Assembly (NCBI RefSeq): GCF_003050785.1
Contig: NZ_QAOH01000007.1
Coordinates: 124,001-188,000 of the forward strand
Reading direction: 5' to 3'
Length of the DNA stretch: 64,000 nt
Source: Celeribacter persicus
GTDB lineage: Bacteria > Pseudomonadota > Alphaproteobacteria > Rhodobacterales > Rhodobacteraceae
In this document: positions 1 to 8,557 of the stretch, in pieces
Numbering within the stretch: the first letter of the stretch is position 1
How the letters are laid out: the number at the start of each line of letters is the position of its first letter
Notes under the pieces: model-generated
The model's database searches: none
What the model was told of the DNA's origin: nothing
What the model saw: the letters and a program-made list of their open reading frames with translations, nothing else
Position numbers and translations under genes: made by a program

Positions 1-337
1 TCATCGTATTGACACGCCCTTTGCCTTGCAGGCCGCGAATGTTGACGACAATGGCCGGATTATCAGACGGCGAGCGGGTGAACGCACCAGGCGTGGAGCG
101 AATGGCATCGGTAACATCGCCACCGTATTGCTCGACCAAAGCCGTGCCATCGAGCGTGCTGACCGATGCGCCCGAAAGGGTCTCTGCCCCCTGCCCGTCG
201 GCATCGCCCTGCACAACGATCGGATCGAGTTGCGTTGTGTCCTGCGCCTGTGCGGTCAGCGGCAGGCAAGACGAAATGAGCGCGGCACTGAGCATCAGCC
301 GCGCGCGGGCCCGTTCGGGCCAAAGAAATACGGTCAT
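1..337 (-). CDS. TonB-dependent outer-membrane receptor, N-terminal part (cut by window edge)
   Basis: Reading the minus strand from an ATG at 337 gives an uninterrupted frame that leaves the window at position 1. The first ~35 residues look like an export signal (hydrophobic stretch ending LTAQAQ). A TonB-box-like DPIVVQGD follows, and then the start of a plug domain (TLSGASVSTLDGTALVEQYG, then GDVTDAIRSTPGAF and NIRGLQGKGRVNTM). This arrangement is characteristic of TonB-dependent receptors that take up siderophores, haem or other large ligands across the outer membrane; the ligand cannot be told from the plug. A GAGGGG ribosome-binding sequence lies about 7 bases before the ATG. About 112 residues are visible of a protein that normally has 650-800. 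Confidence 0.85.
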   Translation of the reverse strand, partial: MTVFLWPERARARLMLSAALISSCLPLTAQAQDTTQLDPIVVQGDADGQGAETLSGASVSTLDGTALVEQYGGDVTDAIRSTPGAFTRSPSDNPAIVVNIRGLQGKGRVNTM

Positions 338-469
338 GAGAATCCCCTCTTCATGTTTCCGGATCGGTGGAAGCTTGGGCTTTCCTGATCTCGGGGGCCA
401 GGTTTCGGGGACCATGGGCTACCTGGTTCCGGCATCGCGGAAGATGCCGGGAAAGCGTCGATAGCGCCG

Positions 470-496
470 TGTATAAATTCTTAGTTTTTTTGTCAA
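470..496 (-). promoter_or_regulatory. Possible sigma70-type promoter of the TonB receptor gene
   Basis: On the minus strand a perfect TTGACA (491-496) is followed after 15 bases by TATACA (470-475), about 130 bases before the receptor start codon. The spacing is shorter than the usual 16-18, so the assignment is weak. The surrounding A/T-rich patch stands out from the G+C-rich neighbourhood. I see no convincing Fur, RirA or Irr box. Confidence 0.35.
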
Positions 497-643
497 CTTT
501 AGAAGGCACACGCCCGATTCAGTGTTGCCATTTCACGACAGGACGTGTGTCGACCGCGGCCGGCTGCCTCGAAATCAGGCGTGCGACGGGATCAGAATCG
601 ACACAAATGGCGGGCATATTACTCAGTTTCATGAATATTTGGT

Positions 644-655
644 ATACAATTGTAT
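644..655. promoter_or_regulatory. Perfect 12-base palindrome upstream of icd (candidate operator)
   Basis: ATACAATTGTAT at 644-655 is its own reverse complement and sits in a short A/T-rich patch 74 bases before the icd start codon. The flanks extend the partial symmetry (GTATACAATTGTATGC). Palindromes of the TATAC/GTATA type are common operators of GntR-family regulators. The TATACA within it could also act as a -10 element, in which case a bound regulator would block transcription. The protein that binds is not known from this window. Confidence 0.4.
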
Positions 656-728
656 GCACATCTTCCGCCAGCCTCCGATATGGTCTAAAAGGAAGCGACT
701 CTTCCAGACCCCTCATGGAGCTTCCCAG

Positions 729-1943
729 ATGACCAAGATCAAGGTAGACAACCCTATCGTCGAAATGGACGGCGATGAGATGACCCGCATCATGTGGGAT
801 TTCATCAAGAAGAAACTCATCCTGCCCTATCTCGACATCGACCTGCTCTATTACGACCTCGGCATCGAGAGCCGTGATGAGACCGAGGACCAGATCACCA
901 TCGACGCCGCGATGAAGACCAAAGAGGTCGGTGTCGCCGTCAAATGCGCGACCATCACCCCGGACGAAGCCCGCGTCGAGGAATTCGGGCTCAAGAAGAT
1001 GTGGAAATCGCCCAACGGCACGATCCGCAACATCCTCGGCGGCGTCGTTTTCCGCCAGCCGATCATCTGCCGCAACGTGCCGCGTCTCGTGCCCGGCTGG
1101 ACCAATCCGATCGTGGTCGGACGTCACGCCTTTGGTGATCAGTACAAGGCCACGGATTTCCGTTTCCCTGGCAAGGGCCAGCTCACCATGAAATTCGTGG
1201 GCGAGGACGGCACCGAGATCGAGCATGTGGTCTATGACGCCCCCTCCGAGGGCGTGTTCATGGGCATGTACAACCTCGATGCCTCGATCCGCGACTTCGC
1301 CCGCGCCTCGCTGAACTACGGCCTCAACGTCGGCTGGCCGGTTTATCTCTCGACCAAAAACACCATTCTCAAGGCCTATGACGGCCGCTTCAAGGACATT
1401 TTCGAAGAGGTCTACGAACAGGAATTCGCCGACAAGTTCAAGAAGGCCGGGATCTGGTACGAACACCGGCTGATCGACGACATGGTCGCCTGCGCGATGA
1501 AATGGTCCGGCAAATTCGTCTGGGCCTGCAAGAACTACGACGGTGACGTGCAGTCCGACACCGTGGCGCAGGGCTTCGGCTCGCTGGGCCTGATGACTTC
1601 GCAACTCATGACCCCCGACGGAAAAATCGTCGAGGCCGAGGCCGCCCACGGCACGGTGACGCGCCACTATCGCCAGCATCAGGCGGGTGAAGCGACCTCC
1701 ACCAACTCGATTGCTTCGATCTATGCCTGGACCGGCGGCCTGAAACACCGCGCCAAACTCGACGGCAACGAACAGCTCATGCGCTTTGCCACGACGCTGG
1801 AAAAGGTCATCGTGAACACGGTGGAAAGCGGTTTCATGACCAAAGACCTCGCCCTGCTCGTCGGTCCCGATCAGGGCTGGCTGACCACCATGGGGTTCCT
1901 TGAGAAGATCGACGAGAACCTGAACAAGGCTCTGGCGGGCTAA
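729..1943 (+). CDS. icd: NADP-dependent isocitrate dehydrogenase
   Basis: Catalyses oxidative decarboxylation of isocitrate to 2-oxoglutarate in the TCA cycle, making NADPH in the cytosol. The 404-residue protein is of the homodimeric eukaryote/alphaproteobacterium type. Visible motifs are the N-terminal [11 protein letters not shown], the substrate loop SPNGTIRN (94-101) with arginines 100, 109 and 132, the metal-binding aspartates around NYDGDVQSD, and [12 protein letters not shown], which binds NADP. The frame is open further upstream, but the ATG at 729 is chosen because it matches the family N-terminus and has GGAG at 717-720. The gene stands alone and ends in a strong terminator. Confidence 0.97.
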   Translation: MTKIKVDNPIVEMDGDEMTRIMWDFIKKKLILPYLDIDLLYYDLGIESRDETEDQITIDAAMKTKEVGVAVKCATITPDEARVEEFGLKKMWKSPNGTIRNILGGVVFRQPIICRNVPRLVPGWTNPIVVGRHAFGDQYKATDFRFPGKGQLTMKFVGEDGTEIEHVVYDAPSEGVFMGMYNLDASIRDFARASLNYGLNVGWPVYLSTKNTILKAYDGRFKDIFEEVYEQEFADKFKKAGIWYEHRLIDDMVACAMKWSGKFVWACKNYDGDVQSDTVAQGFGSLGLMTSQLMTPDGKIVEAEAAHGTVTRHYRQHQAGEATSTNSIASIYAWTGGLKHRAKLDGNEQLMRFATTLEKVIVNTVESGFMTKDLALLVGPDQGWLTTMGFLEKIDENLNKALAG

Positions 1944-1965
1944 GATCCCCGGTCCAACCCGTCGG

Positions 1966-1998
1966 AAAGGCCGGAGCCCGCACGCTCCGGCCTTTTCT
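1966..1998 (+). terminator. icd: Rho-independent terminator of icd
   Basis: A GGCCGGAGC/GCTCCGGCC stem, extended by AAA/TTT, is followed by TTTTCTTTT. It begins 23 bases after the icd stop. The convergent small gene ends 26 bases further on, so the hairpin may serve both directions. Confidence 0.9.
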
Positions 1999-2023
1999 TT
2001 TGGCCTTTTTTGTCTTGTGCCGC

Positions 2024-2257
2024 TCAACGGAAATTCTGCCACTCCACCCGTCCCGGAGGGGCTTCGGGCGGCAGACCGATGTCACGACGCAGATGGGCGT
2101 TAAGATCGCCCGGATTTATTGCGCGACGCGCCTCGCGACGCAGAGCTCCGCGCGCGGAAAAGGCCGCCCTCAGCACCAGCCAGAAGCCATGGCTTTCGAT
2201 CAGAGGTAGCAGAACCTGCCGCAAGGCGAGCGGCGACGAGGGAGAGGGAGTCAACAT
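2024..2257 (-). CDS. Small arginine-rich DUF1127-like protein
   Basis: A 77-residue basic protein. Its C-terminal part, LNAHLRRDIGLPPEAPP, carries the (H/L)RRDIGL motif that defines DUF1127 proteins, short cytoplasmic proteins common in Rhodobacteraceae and Rhizobiales. Some family members elsewhere affect RNA turnover, phosphate or stress responses, but no role can be assigned here. The preceding arginine/alanine stretch (RGALRREARRAIN) fits the family. Its start (ATG at 2257) has only a weak ribosome-binding sequence. The N-terminal half does not resemble anything I recognise. Confidence 0.6.
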   Translation of the reverse strand: MLTPSPSSPLALRQVLLPLIESHGFWLVLRAAFSARGALRREARRAINPGDLNAHLRRDIGLPPEAPPGRVEWQNFR

Positions 2258-2422
2258 GAGATTTTCCCGGCAAGTACCGGGCCCTGAATGAGAATTTTGA
2301 AGATATGGGTCGCGCCAGACGCCTGATCCGGGACGAAATGTCAGGGATCAGACGACGAAGGACCGGCCCGTTGCGAAGAACAGACGCGGCAGCGAGGACG
2401 GATTTTCAGGAAAAGGATCGTG

Positions 2423-2530
2423 TTAAGATCGCTGAGCCTTGTAAGCTCCCTTGCCACCCGAATACATCGCCGCGCTGATTGGCGCGCGCCGGGTATGTCC
2501 GCGGAGGGTGTGTCGAATGCTGATGGTCAT
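2423..2530 (-). CDS. Very small basic protein, 35 residues, function unknown
   Basis: The ATG at 2530 follows an excellent ribosome-binding sequence (AAGGAGGG, 4-5 bases upstream), much better than expected by chance. The frame encodes MTISIRHTLRGHTRRAPISA followed by a 15-residue tail rich in Gly, Lys and Ala. The composition (Arg, His, Lys) resembles the N-terminus of short DUF1127-type proteins, and a DUF1127-like gene lies just downstream on the same strand. It may be a shortened relative. The longer frame beginning at 2659 is less likely because it has no comparable ribosome-binding site. Confidence 0.5.
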   Translation of the reverse strand: MTISIRHTLRGHTRRAPISAAMYSGGKGAYKAQRS

Positions 2531-2749
2531 GTCGCCCTCCTTCGTGGCAAGTTTCGTGACAGGTTTCTGTGGCCGCACCATGGCCGACGCCCGAATTTGA
2601 GGCAAAGGTTTTTTTCCACTGCAAGAAAATCGTGTCCTTTTTGCCGCAACGCCTTGCACACCCCTTGTCGGCCCCCGCCCGCTCGGTCAGATTGGACTTG
2701 GAGGCGTGACCCAAACCGGGACGCCCGTTGACTTCAATAAGGGACAGTC

Positions 2750-3316
2750 ATGAACAAATATCTTCTGACCGGGCTTTTCGCCCTTCTCACCAGCCCCGCG
2801 CTGGCCCACCTGCCGCCCGAACAGCACGGCTCTTTCCTCGCCGGCGTGTCTCACCCGCTCTTTGGTCTTGACCACATCATCGCCATGGTCGCCGTGGGCA
2901 TCTGGGCGGTTCAGATCGGCGGCAAAGCCGTCTGGGCCGTGCCCGCAGGCTTTGTCGGCGCGATGGCGCTTGGATATTTTGGCGGCATCATGGGGCTGCC
3001 CCTGCCCTTCGTTGAACCGATGATCCTCGCCTCCGCCATCATCGTTGGTCTTCTGGCCACATTCGCCGTGAAACCCAGCCTTGCTGCGGGCGTCGGAATT
3101 GCCGCCCTGTTCGGGCTGTTCCACGGCCATGCCCACGGCTCTGAACTGGGCGCCGCTCAGGCTCTGACCTTCGGCCTCGGCTTCATCGCGGCCACCGCAG
3201 CGCTCCATGCCATCGGCGTGATCGCCGCCCAGCTCGTGGCCCGCGTTCTGCCCTATGGCCCGCGTATTCTGGGCGCGGTCTCGGCCCTTCTGGGCCTGTC
3301 TCTGATCTTCGGCTAA
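2750..3316 (+). CDS. HupE/UreJ family metal (nickel/cobalt) permease
   Basis: A 188-residue inner-membrane protein with a signal peptide ending SPALA-H and about six hydrophobic segments. The signature HPLFGLDHIIAMVAVG (about residues 35-50) defines the HupE/UreJ family, and FHGHAHG follows near residue 125. Family members import Ni2+ or Co2+, often next to hydrogenase, urease or cobalamin genes. None of these is nearby, so the metal is uncertain. GGGACAG lies just before the start. I looked for a cobalamin riboswitch in the 220 bases upstream and did not find one. Confidence 0.88.
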   Translation: MNKYLLTGLFALLTSPALAHLPPEQHGSFLAGVSHPLFGLDHIIAMVAVGIWAVQIGGKAVWAVPAGFVGAMALGYFGGIMGLPLPFVEPMILASAIIVGLLATFAVKPSLAAGVGIAALFGLFHGHAHGSELGAAQALTFGLGFIAATAALHAIGVIAAQLVARVLPYGPRILGAVSALLGLSLIFG

Positions 3317-3340
3317 ACACAGAGAATTAACCATAAACTA

Positions 3341-3376
3341 CGGATTGCGCGGAAGAATTTCCGCGCAATTTTATTT
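3341..3376 (+). terminator. Terminator after the HupE/UreJ gene
   Basis: A perfect 11-base-pair stem, ATTGCGCGGAA (3344-3354) with TTCCGCGCAAT (3359-3369), is followed by TTTATTTG. It starts 28 bases after the stop codon. Confidence 0.88.
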
Positions 3377-3439
3377 GTTATATCGGATTTAACGGGCGCG
3401 CCCCTATATTCTGTCCAACAGGAGAACAGAAGGTTTCCG

Positions 3440-4039
3440 ATGCAGATCTTCTCTGCCCATTCCCTCTTGGCCGCGAGAGGACAGACACAGAACCAGACCG
3501 CCGTCACCAATGCGGAGACGCGCGGAGATTCCGTGGCTGATGATCCCGCAGCAAACGGATCCAGTGAAAAAACGACAGCTCAAAGCGGTGCACAACACAC
3601 CGGCGCCAGCGGCAAAAGTAATGCCATCCAAGGCGCACGGGAGATTTTCGCCCGCTACGATCTGACCGCAATTTCCGCCAATGAAATCGACCAGTTGACC
3701 GCCGTGTTGAAAGCAGCGCGCTTCGACGATCTGGGCTTTGTTATGGGGCTGGAGCGTCAGGGTGCGGCTTATCGCACAGATATGGAAAACTCGGGCCGTG
3801 TCTATGGCATCGGCGCGACCGAGTTCGATCCTGACACCCCCATCGACCTGCTCGCGCAGACTCGCTCGGAACTCGCGCTCGCCAGTCGCTACGGACAGGA
3901 CACCGAACGGCTCTCGACTCAGCTTTTCAAGCTTGAAGAGGCGCAAATGGCACGACCGGCGGCGACAACCACCTCCGCCACGCCGCAACTGGCCGAGACA
4001 CTCGTGCTGTTTCAGGCACAGCGCCTCTGGATCGAATGA
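3440..4039 (+). CDS. Protein of unknown function, 199 residues
   Basis: I do not recognise this protein. Residues 1-65 are polar and low in complexity (rich in Gln, Ala, Thr, Ser) and likely disordered. Residues 66-150 look folded and helical (GAREIFARYDLTAISANEID, then AARFDDLGFVMGLERQGAAY). The last third is again Ala/Thr-rich before a helix ending LVLFQAQRLWIE. There is no signal peptide or membrane segment. It has the codon use of its neighbours and a plausible start (AAGG 10 bases upstream). It is transcribed alone between the upstream terminator and the YitT pair. The disordered N-terminus with a compact middle domain might suit a secreted or flagellum-related protein, but nothing in the sequence proves it. 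Confidence 0.7.
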   Translation: MQIFSAHSLLAARGQTQNQTAVTNAETRGDSVADDPAANGSSEKTTAQSGAQHTGASGKSNAIQGAREIFARYDLTAISANEIDQLTAVLKAARFDDLGFVMGLERQGAAYRTDMENSGRVYGIGATEFDPDTPIDLLAQTRSELALASRYGQDTERLSTQLFKLEEAQMARPAATTTSATPQLAETLVLFQAQRLWIE

Positions 4040-4216
4040 AATCAAGGCACATCTGCTCTGCACCAAAGTCCGTTACGCGCGCGCTCCGGAACGGATATGC
4101 GCGTAATCCACCGAACATGCCGCATTTTTCAACAGGGGCACAAAGACAAAAGGAATTGCCGAACCCGGATACATTTTCCGCTAGACAGGTCAACAACACT
4201 GCCCTATCCGTTCCCT

Positions 4217-4840
4217 ATGCCAGCACCATTCCCGATCCCAGAGTCGCCCCCAAAACACAGCCTCCTTGAGGATGTGCAGGGCTTTTCCATCGCGCTCATC
4301 ACCACGTCCATCGGACTGGTGATCATCAATCAGCTCGGCTTCATCACCGGGCAGACGGCAGGGCTTGCGCTGGTGATTTCCTATCTCACCGGCTGGTCGT
4401 TTTCCTGGGTGTTCTGGCTGATCAACGTGCCCTTCTACGCGCTGGCGTGGTTTCGCATGGGCACGGAATTCACCATGAAATCCGCAATCTGCGTCACCGT
4501 CGCCTCCATTCTGGTCGCACAGATCCCGAACTGGATGTCGTTCGACTATCTCAACCCGCTGTTCGGTACGATCGCCTTCGGCATTCTTGCGGGCTACGGG
4601 CTTCTGGGCATTTTCCGGCACAAGGGGTCGCTCGGCGCGCTTGGCGTGATCGCTCTGGTGGCACAGGACCGTTTCGGCGTGCGCGCCGGGATTGTGCAGC
4701 TTTGCTTCGATGCCGTGCTTTTCGCCGTCGCATTCTTCCTTTTCGAACCGACCCGGGTGTTGTATTCGCTGCTCGGAGCGGTGGTCCTGAATGGCGTGAT
4801 CGCCTTCAACCACCGCCGAGACCGTTACATTGCACATTGA
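4217..4840 (+). CDS. YitT-like (DUF161) integral membrane protein, first copy
   Basis: A 207-residue protein with about six hydrophobic segments, beginning with a short cytoplasmic tail (SLLEDVQGFSIALI). The pattern LGFITGQTAGLALVISYLTG and the repeated membrane hairpins correspond to the YitT/DUF161 family, inner-membrane proteins of unsettled transport function. The ATG at 4217 is chosen because the preceding 40 codons do not match the paralogue immediately downstream. It is followed after 28 bases by a paralogue with the same C-terminus (NHRRDRYIA). The two probably arose by duplication and may form a heterodimer. Confidence 0.82.
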   Translation: MPAPFPIPESPPKHSLLEDVQGFSIALITTSIGLVIINQLGFITGQTAGLALVISYLTGWSFSWVFWLINVPFYALAWFRMGTEFTMKSAICVTVASILVAQIPNWMSFDYLNPLFGTIAFGILAGYGLLGIFRHKGSLGALGVIALVAQDRFGVRAGIVQLCFDAVLFAVAFFLFEPTRVLYSLLGAVVLNGVIAFNHRRDRYIAH

Positions 4841-4868
4841 TCCCGTCACCTGACACCCGGAGGTCCCT

Positions 4869-5495
4869 ATGGCCGCAGCAGACACCGCGACACCGCGCGA
4901 AGAAGATCAGCACACGCTGTTCGAGGATGCACAGGGGCTTCTGTTCGGCACGATCATGTGCGCCTTCGCCCTGATCCCGCTCAGAACTCTGGGCCTGATC
5001 ACCGGCCAGATCGCGGGCTTTGCGGTGCTGGTATCCTATGTCACCGGCTGGTCCTTCGGCGCGATCTTCTTCGTTGCCAACCTGCCGTTCTACTGGTTCG
5101 GCTATAAACGTCTCGGTAAGAAATTCATGCTCAAGACCTTCGCCTCGGTCGCCATGGTGTCGGTCTTTGCCGAATGGTTCCCAACGCTTGCGAGTTTTGA
5201 GAGGCTCAACCCGGTGCTGGGTGCGGTGATCTTCGGCTTTGCCACCGGCGCGGGGCTTCTGGCGATCTTCCGGCATGGCGCCTCTCTGGGCGGGATCGGC
5301 ATCATCGGCCTCTACATTCAGGACGCAACCGGCTTCAAGGCGGGCTATGTGCAGCTCATTTTCGACGCCTGCCTGTTTGTCGCCGCCTTCTTCCTCCTGC
5401 CCCTGCCGATGGTGCTTTACTCGCTTCTGGGCGCGCTCGTGGTCAACCTCGTGATCGCGATCAACCACCGCCGTGACCGCTATATCGCGATGTAA
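4869..5495 (+). CDS. YitT-like (DUF161) integral membrane protein, second copy
   Basis: A 208-residue paralogue of the preceding gene with the same order of hydrophobic segments, the shared phrases LFEDAQG, LITGQIAG, SYVTGWSF and GLLAIFRHG, and the ending NHRRDRYIAM. GGAGG lies 7 bases before the start. The gene is followed after 18 bases by an SMR exporter gene, so all three are probably co-transcribed. No substrate can be deduced; the association with a multidrug exporter suggests a membrane-protective or export role, which is inference only. Confidence 0.82.
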   Translation: MAAADTATPREEDQHTLFEDAQGLLFGTIMCAFALIPLRTLGLITGQIAGFAVLVSYVTGWSFGAIFFVANLPFYWFGYKRLGKKFMLKTFASVAMVSVFAEWFPTLASFERLNPVLGAVIFGFATGAGLLAIFRHGASLGGIGIIGLYIQDATGFKAGYVQLIFDACLFVAAFFLLPLPMVLYSLLGALVVNLVIAINHRRDRYIAM

Positions 5496-5513
5496 ACCGG
5501 ACCGAAATTCACC

Positions 5514-5849
5514 ATGCCGAAACATTACCTCTTCCTCATCGCCGCCGTCGTCTCCGAAGTGATCGGCACCGCGGCTCTGAACGCGACACAGCAATTCACC
5601 AAACCGCTGCCCACCGCCGTGGTCGTGATCGGCTATGGGCTGGCCTTCTACTTCCTCACCCATGTGCTCAAGGTCATGCCCGTGGGCGTGGTTTATGCCA
5701 TCTGGTCCGGCCTCGGGATCGTACTCATCACCCTCGTGGGACTTGTGGCCTTCGGCCAGAAGATCGACCTGCCCGCCGCCCTCGGCATGGCGCTGATCAT
5801 CGCCGGTGTACTGGTGATCCACCTTTTCTCGCGCACCGCGTCACATTGA
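5514..5849 (+). CDS. Small multidrug resistance (SMR/EmrE) family exporter
   Basis: A 111-residue, four-helix inner-membrane protein, the normal SMR length. It has the conserved membrane glutamate (Glu15 in AAVVSEVIGTAAL) that couples proton import to export of cationic compounds, and the WSGLG motif in the third helix (YAIWSGLGIVLI). Family members work as antiparallel dimers and export quaternary ammonium compounds or guanidinium. The pair of YitT-like genes directly upstream is an unusual partner. Confidence 0.92.
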   Translation: MPKHYLFLIAAVVSEVIGTAALNATQQFTKPLPTAVVVIGYGLAFYFLTHVLKVMPVGVVYAIWSGLGIVLITLVGLVAFGQKIDLPAALGMALIIAGVLVIHLFSRTASH

Positions 5850-5949
5850 GCGGCTTTTCGCACCGTTCAGGCGCTTTAAAGCTGGCCTTTTGCCCTCTCA
5901 CCCGTTAGGCGCGGGGCCAAGACATATTCACGACGGAAAAACCCACCCT

Positions 5950-7767
5950 ATGGATCTTCGCAATATCGCCATCATCGCCCACGTGGACCACGGCAAGACC
6001 ACTCTTGTCGATGAGCTCCTGAAACAGTCGGGCACCTACCGCGAAAACCAGGCCACCACCGAGCGCGCCATGGACTCCAACGATCTGGAACGCGAGCGCG
6101 GCATCACCATTCTGGCGAAAGCCACCTCGGTCGAATGGAAAGGTCATCGCATCAACATCGTCGACACCCCCGGCCACGCCGATTTCGGCGGCGAGGTGGA
6201 GCGTATCCTCTCCATGGTCGACGGCGTTGTCCTTCTGGTGGACGCCGCCGAAGGCCCCATGCCGCAGACCAAATTCGTGACCTCGAAGGCGCTCGCCCTC
6301 GGCCTGCGGCCGATCGTGGTGCTCAACAAGGTCGACAAGCCGGACGCCGAGCCGGACCGCGCGCTCGACGAATGCTTCGATCTCTTCGCCTCGCTCGACG
6401 CCGACGAGGACCAGCTCGACTTCCCGCATCTCTATGCATCCGGCCGCTCCGGCTGGTGTGACGCGGAACTTGACGGGCCGCGCAAGAACCTCGACGCGCT
6501 GTTCAACCTGATCCTGAACCACGTGCCCGCGCCCAAACAACTCAAGCATCAGGACGAACCGTTCAAGATGCTCGCAACCACCTTGGGCTCCGACCCGTTC
6601 CTCGGACGCCTTCTGACCGGCCGTGTCGAGAGCGGCAAGATCAAGGCCGGCGCGACCATTCAGGCCCTGACCCGCAACGGTCAGAAGATCGAACAATTTC
6701 AGGTCAAAAAAATCCAGGCCTTCCGCGGTCTCGCCATGGCAGAGATCGAAGAGGCCGTCGCGGGCGACATCGTGTCGCTTTCCGGTATGACCAAGGCCAC
6801 CGTGTCCGACACGCTCTGCGCGCTCGAAGTCGATGAGCCGCTCGAAGCCCAGCCGATCGACCCACCGACCATCACCGTGACCTTCGGCATCAACGACAGC
6901 CCGCTCGCCGGTCGCGAAGGCAAAAAAGTGCAGTCCCGCGTGATCCGGGATCGTCTCATGAAAGAGGCCGAGTCCAACGTCGCGATCAAGATCAAGGACA
7001 CGCCGGGCGGCGAGGCTTTTGAGGTTTCGGGCCGTGGCGAGCTTCAGATGGGCGTTCTTATCGAGAACATGCGCCGCGAAGGCTTCGAGCTGTCGATCTC
7101 CCGTCCGCAGGTGATCATGCGCGAAGAGAACGGCGTGAAAATGGAACCGATCGAGGAAGTCACCGTCGATGTGGACGATGAATACTCGGGTGCCGTGATC
7201 GAAAAACTCACCGGCGCGCGCAAGGGCGACCTGACCGAGATGAAACAGCAGAACGGCAAGACGCGCATCATCGCGCATGTGCCCTCGCGCGGTCTCATCG
7301 GCTACCATGGCGAGTTCCTGACCGACACCCGCGGCACCGGCGTGCTGAACCGCGTATTCCATAGCTGGGCGCCGTACAAAGGCCCAATCCCGGGTCGTCG
7401 CCAGGGTGTACTGATCTCCATGGAGGACGGCGAGGCCGTGGCCTATGCGCTGTGGAACCTCGAAGAGCGCGGCAAGCTGTTCCTTGGCGCGCAGGCGAAG
7501 GTTTACCAAGGCATGATCATCGGCGAGCATTCGCGTGACAACGACCTTGAGGTGAACCCGCTCAAGGGCAAGAAACTCACCAACGTGCGCGCCTCCGGCA
7601 CGGACGACGCGGTGCGTCTCACCACGCCCAAGACCCTGTCGCTGGAAGAGGCCATCGCCTATATCAACGACGACGAGTTGGTGGAAGTGACGCCGGAAAG
7701 CATCCGTCTACGCAAACGCTACCTCGACCCGCACGAGCGCAAGCGCAACGCCAAGGCGGCGCAGTAA
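5950..7767 (+). CDS. typA: Ribosome-associated GTPase TypA/BipA
   Basis: A 605-residue translational GTPase related to EF-G, acting on the ribosome in 50S assembly and stress growth. The G domain has [10 protein letters not shown] (G1), the switch region with [14 protein letters not shown] (G3) and NKVDKPDA (G4), then the beta-barrel domain, EF-G-like domains III and V, and the BipA-specific C-terminal domain ([20 protein letters not shown]). The frame is open 60 bases further upstream, but ATG 5950 begins exactly at the family N-terminus ([16 protein letters not shown]). It ends in a strong terminator, so it is a single-gene unit. Confidence 0.96.
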   Translation: MDLRNIAIIAHVDHGKTTLVDELLKQSGTYRENQATTERAMDSNDLERERGITILAKATSVEWKGHRINIVDTPGHADFGGEVERILSMVDGVVLLVDAAEGPMPQTKFVTSKALALGLRPIVVLNKVDKPDAEPDRALDECFDLFASLDADEDQLDFPHLYASGRSGWCDAELDGPRKNLDALFNLILNHVPAPKQLKHQDEPFKMLATTLGSDPFLGRLLTGRVESGKIKAGATIQALTRNGQKIEQFQVKKIQAFRGLAMAEIEEAVAGDIVSLSGMTKATVSDTLCALEVDEPLEAQPIDPPTITVTFGINDSPLAGREGKKVQSRVIRDRLMKEAESNVAIKIKDTPGGEAFEVSGRGELQMGVLIENMRREGFELSISRPQVIMREENGVKMEPIEEVTVDVDDEYSGAVIEKLTGARKGDLTEMKQQNGKTRIIAHVPSRGLIGYHGEFLTDTRGTGVLNRVFHSWAPYKGPIPGRRQGVLISMEDGEAVAYALWNLEERGKLFLGAQAKVYQGMIIGEHSRDNDLEVNPLKGKKLTNVRASGTDDAVRLTTPKTLSLEEAIAYINDDELVEVTPESIRLRKRYLDPHERKRNAKAAQ

Positions 7768-7796
7768 GGCTGAGTATTTTCAGCACAAAGGAAACC

Positions 7797-7828
7797 AAAG
7801 GCCCGCCCTCTCCGGCGGGCCTTTCTCT
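7797..7828 (+). terminator. typA: Terminator of typA
   Basis: An 11-base-pair stem, AAAGGCCCGCC (7797-7807) with GGCGGGCCTTT (7814-7824), ends in a T-rich tail (CTTTCTCTTT). Confidence 0.9.
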
Positions 7829-7909
7829 TTGGCGCGCAGTCTCTGTGCATCTGCGAGACTTAGGATCGACGGCGTTTTCGCCTATGTTCAGGACCAAAGG
7901 AGACCAGCC

Positions 7910-8509
7910 ATGACCCAAAACCTGCGCAAGATTCAGACCCAGGGCGTGCATCACATCACCATCACCGGTGCCGACCGGCAGTCGACTATCGACTTCTGGG
8001 AGGGTGTCCTCGGCATGCCTTTCGTCTTCGATCAGCCCAATCTGGACCGGCCCGAAGAGGGTCACCTCTATTTCGATCCCGGTGACGGACGGCTGATCAC
8101 GGTCTTCACCAATGAGGAGCGGAAGCCGGGCCGTAACCGCATCGACCAGGGACCGGGATCGCTGCATCATCTGGCGTTCAACGTTTCGAAAGTCACCTTC
8201 GATCAGATCATCGAGCGACTGGACGCGCGCGGCGTGAAACACTCGGACGTCAAGGATCGCGGCTTTATGGATTCGATCTATTTCCGCGAACCCAACGGCA
8301 TGTTGATTGAGCTGGCGAGTTACCGGTTCGAGCCTCCCTCTGGCTATAGCCACACGGACGTGCTGCACCGCGCGCATCTCATCCGGGTTGCGGCGGGAGA
8401 CGATCATATCGACAAGAAACATCTGGCCGATGCCATCGAGAAACTGGTGGGCGAGAGCACGAACACATTGTCATTCGACCGCAGCGCGAAAAATCCGTTC
8501 TCCAAATGA
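7910..8509 (+). CDS. VOC-superfamily (glyoxalase/dioxygenase-fold) protein
   Basis: A 199-residue protein with the vicinal-oxygen-chelate fold. Likely metal ligands are His in GVHHITITG (about residue 15), His in LHHLAFNV, and Glu in NGMLIELASYRF, the usual H-H-E set. The family includes glyoxalase I, extradiol dioxygenases and fosfomycin-type enzymes, and the substrate cannot be named from sequence. The C-terminal ~50 residues (from HTDVLHRAHLIR) extend past the core domain. ATG 7910 is chosen for AAGGAG at 7897-7902. Confidence 0.85.
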   Translation: MTQNLRKIQTQGVHHITITGADRQSTIDFWEGVLGMPFVFDQPNLDRPEEGHLYFDPGDGRLITVFTNEERKPGRNRIDQGPGSLHHLAFNVSKVTFDQIIERLDARGVKHSDVKDRGFMDSIYFREPNGMLIELASYRFEPPSGYSHTDVLHRAHLIRVAAGDDHIDKKHLADAIEKLVGESTNTLSFDRSAKNPFSK

Positions 8510-8511
8510 AA

Positions 8512-8540
8512 ACGGCGCGGGAAACGCCCGCGCCGTCTTG
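8512..8540 (+). terminator. Terminator between convergent VOC and DUF1330 genes
   Basis: A perfect 10-base-pair stem, ACGGCGCGGG with CCCGCGCCGT, with loop AAACG. Its T-tail on the plus strand is short (CTTGG). Because it lies between convergent genes it may act in both directions. Confidence 0.75.
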
Positions 8541-8557
8541 GTCTCATGTGAGAGAGT

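Larger units (their letters stand above)
338..728. other. 391-base intergenic region between the receptor gene and icd
   Basis: The two genes diverge. The left half carries the possible receptor promoter and the right half the ATACAATTGTAT palindrome; the rest shows no open frame with codon use like the neighbours and no recognisable RNA. Confidence 0.5.

Noticed and set aside
519-2042. Long minus-strand reading frame opposite icd
   Set aside because: Shadow of the G+C-rich icd coding frame: no ribosome-binding site, no family resemblance, and His/Asp/Gly/Val-rich composition typical of antisense frames.
2531-2749. Cobalamin or nickel riboswitch before the HupE/UreJ gene
   Set aside because: The region has the right length but no B12-box or other conserved riboswitch core could be found.
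4071-4110. TTACGCGC/GCGCGTAA inverted repeat as terminator of the unknown gene 3440-4039
   Set aside because: Long loop and no T-run; too weak to call.
5905-7530. 541-codon minus-strand frame opposite typA
   Set aside because: Antisense of a certain gene with no recognisable protein features.
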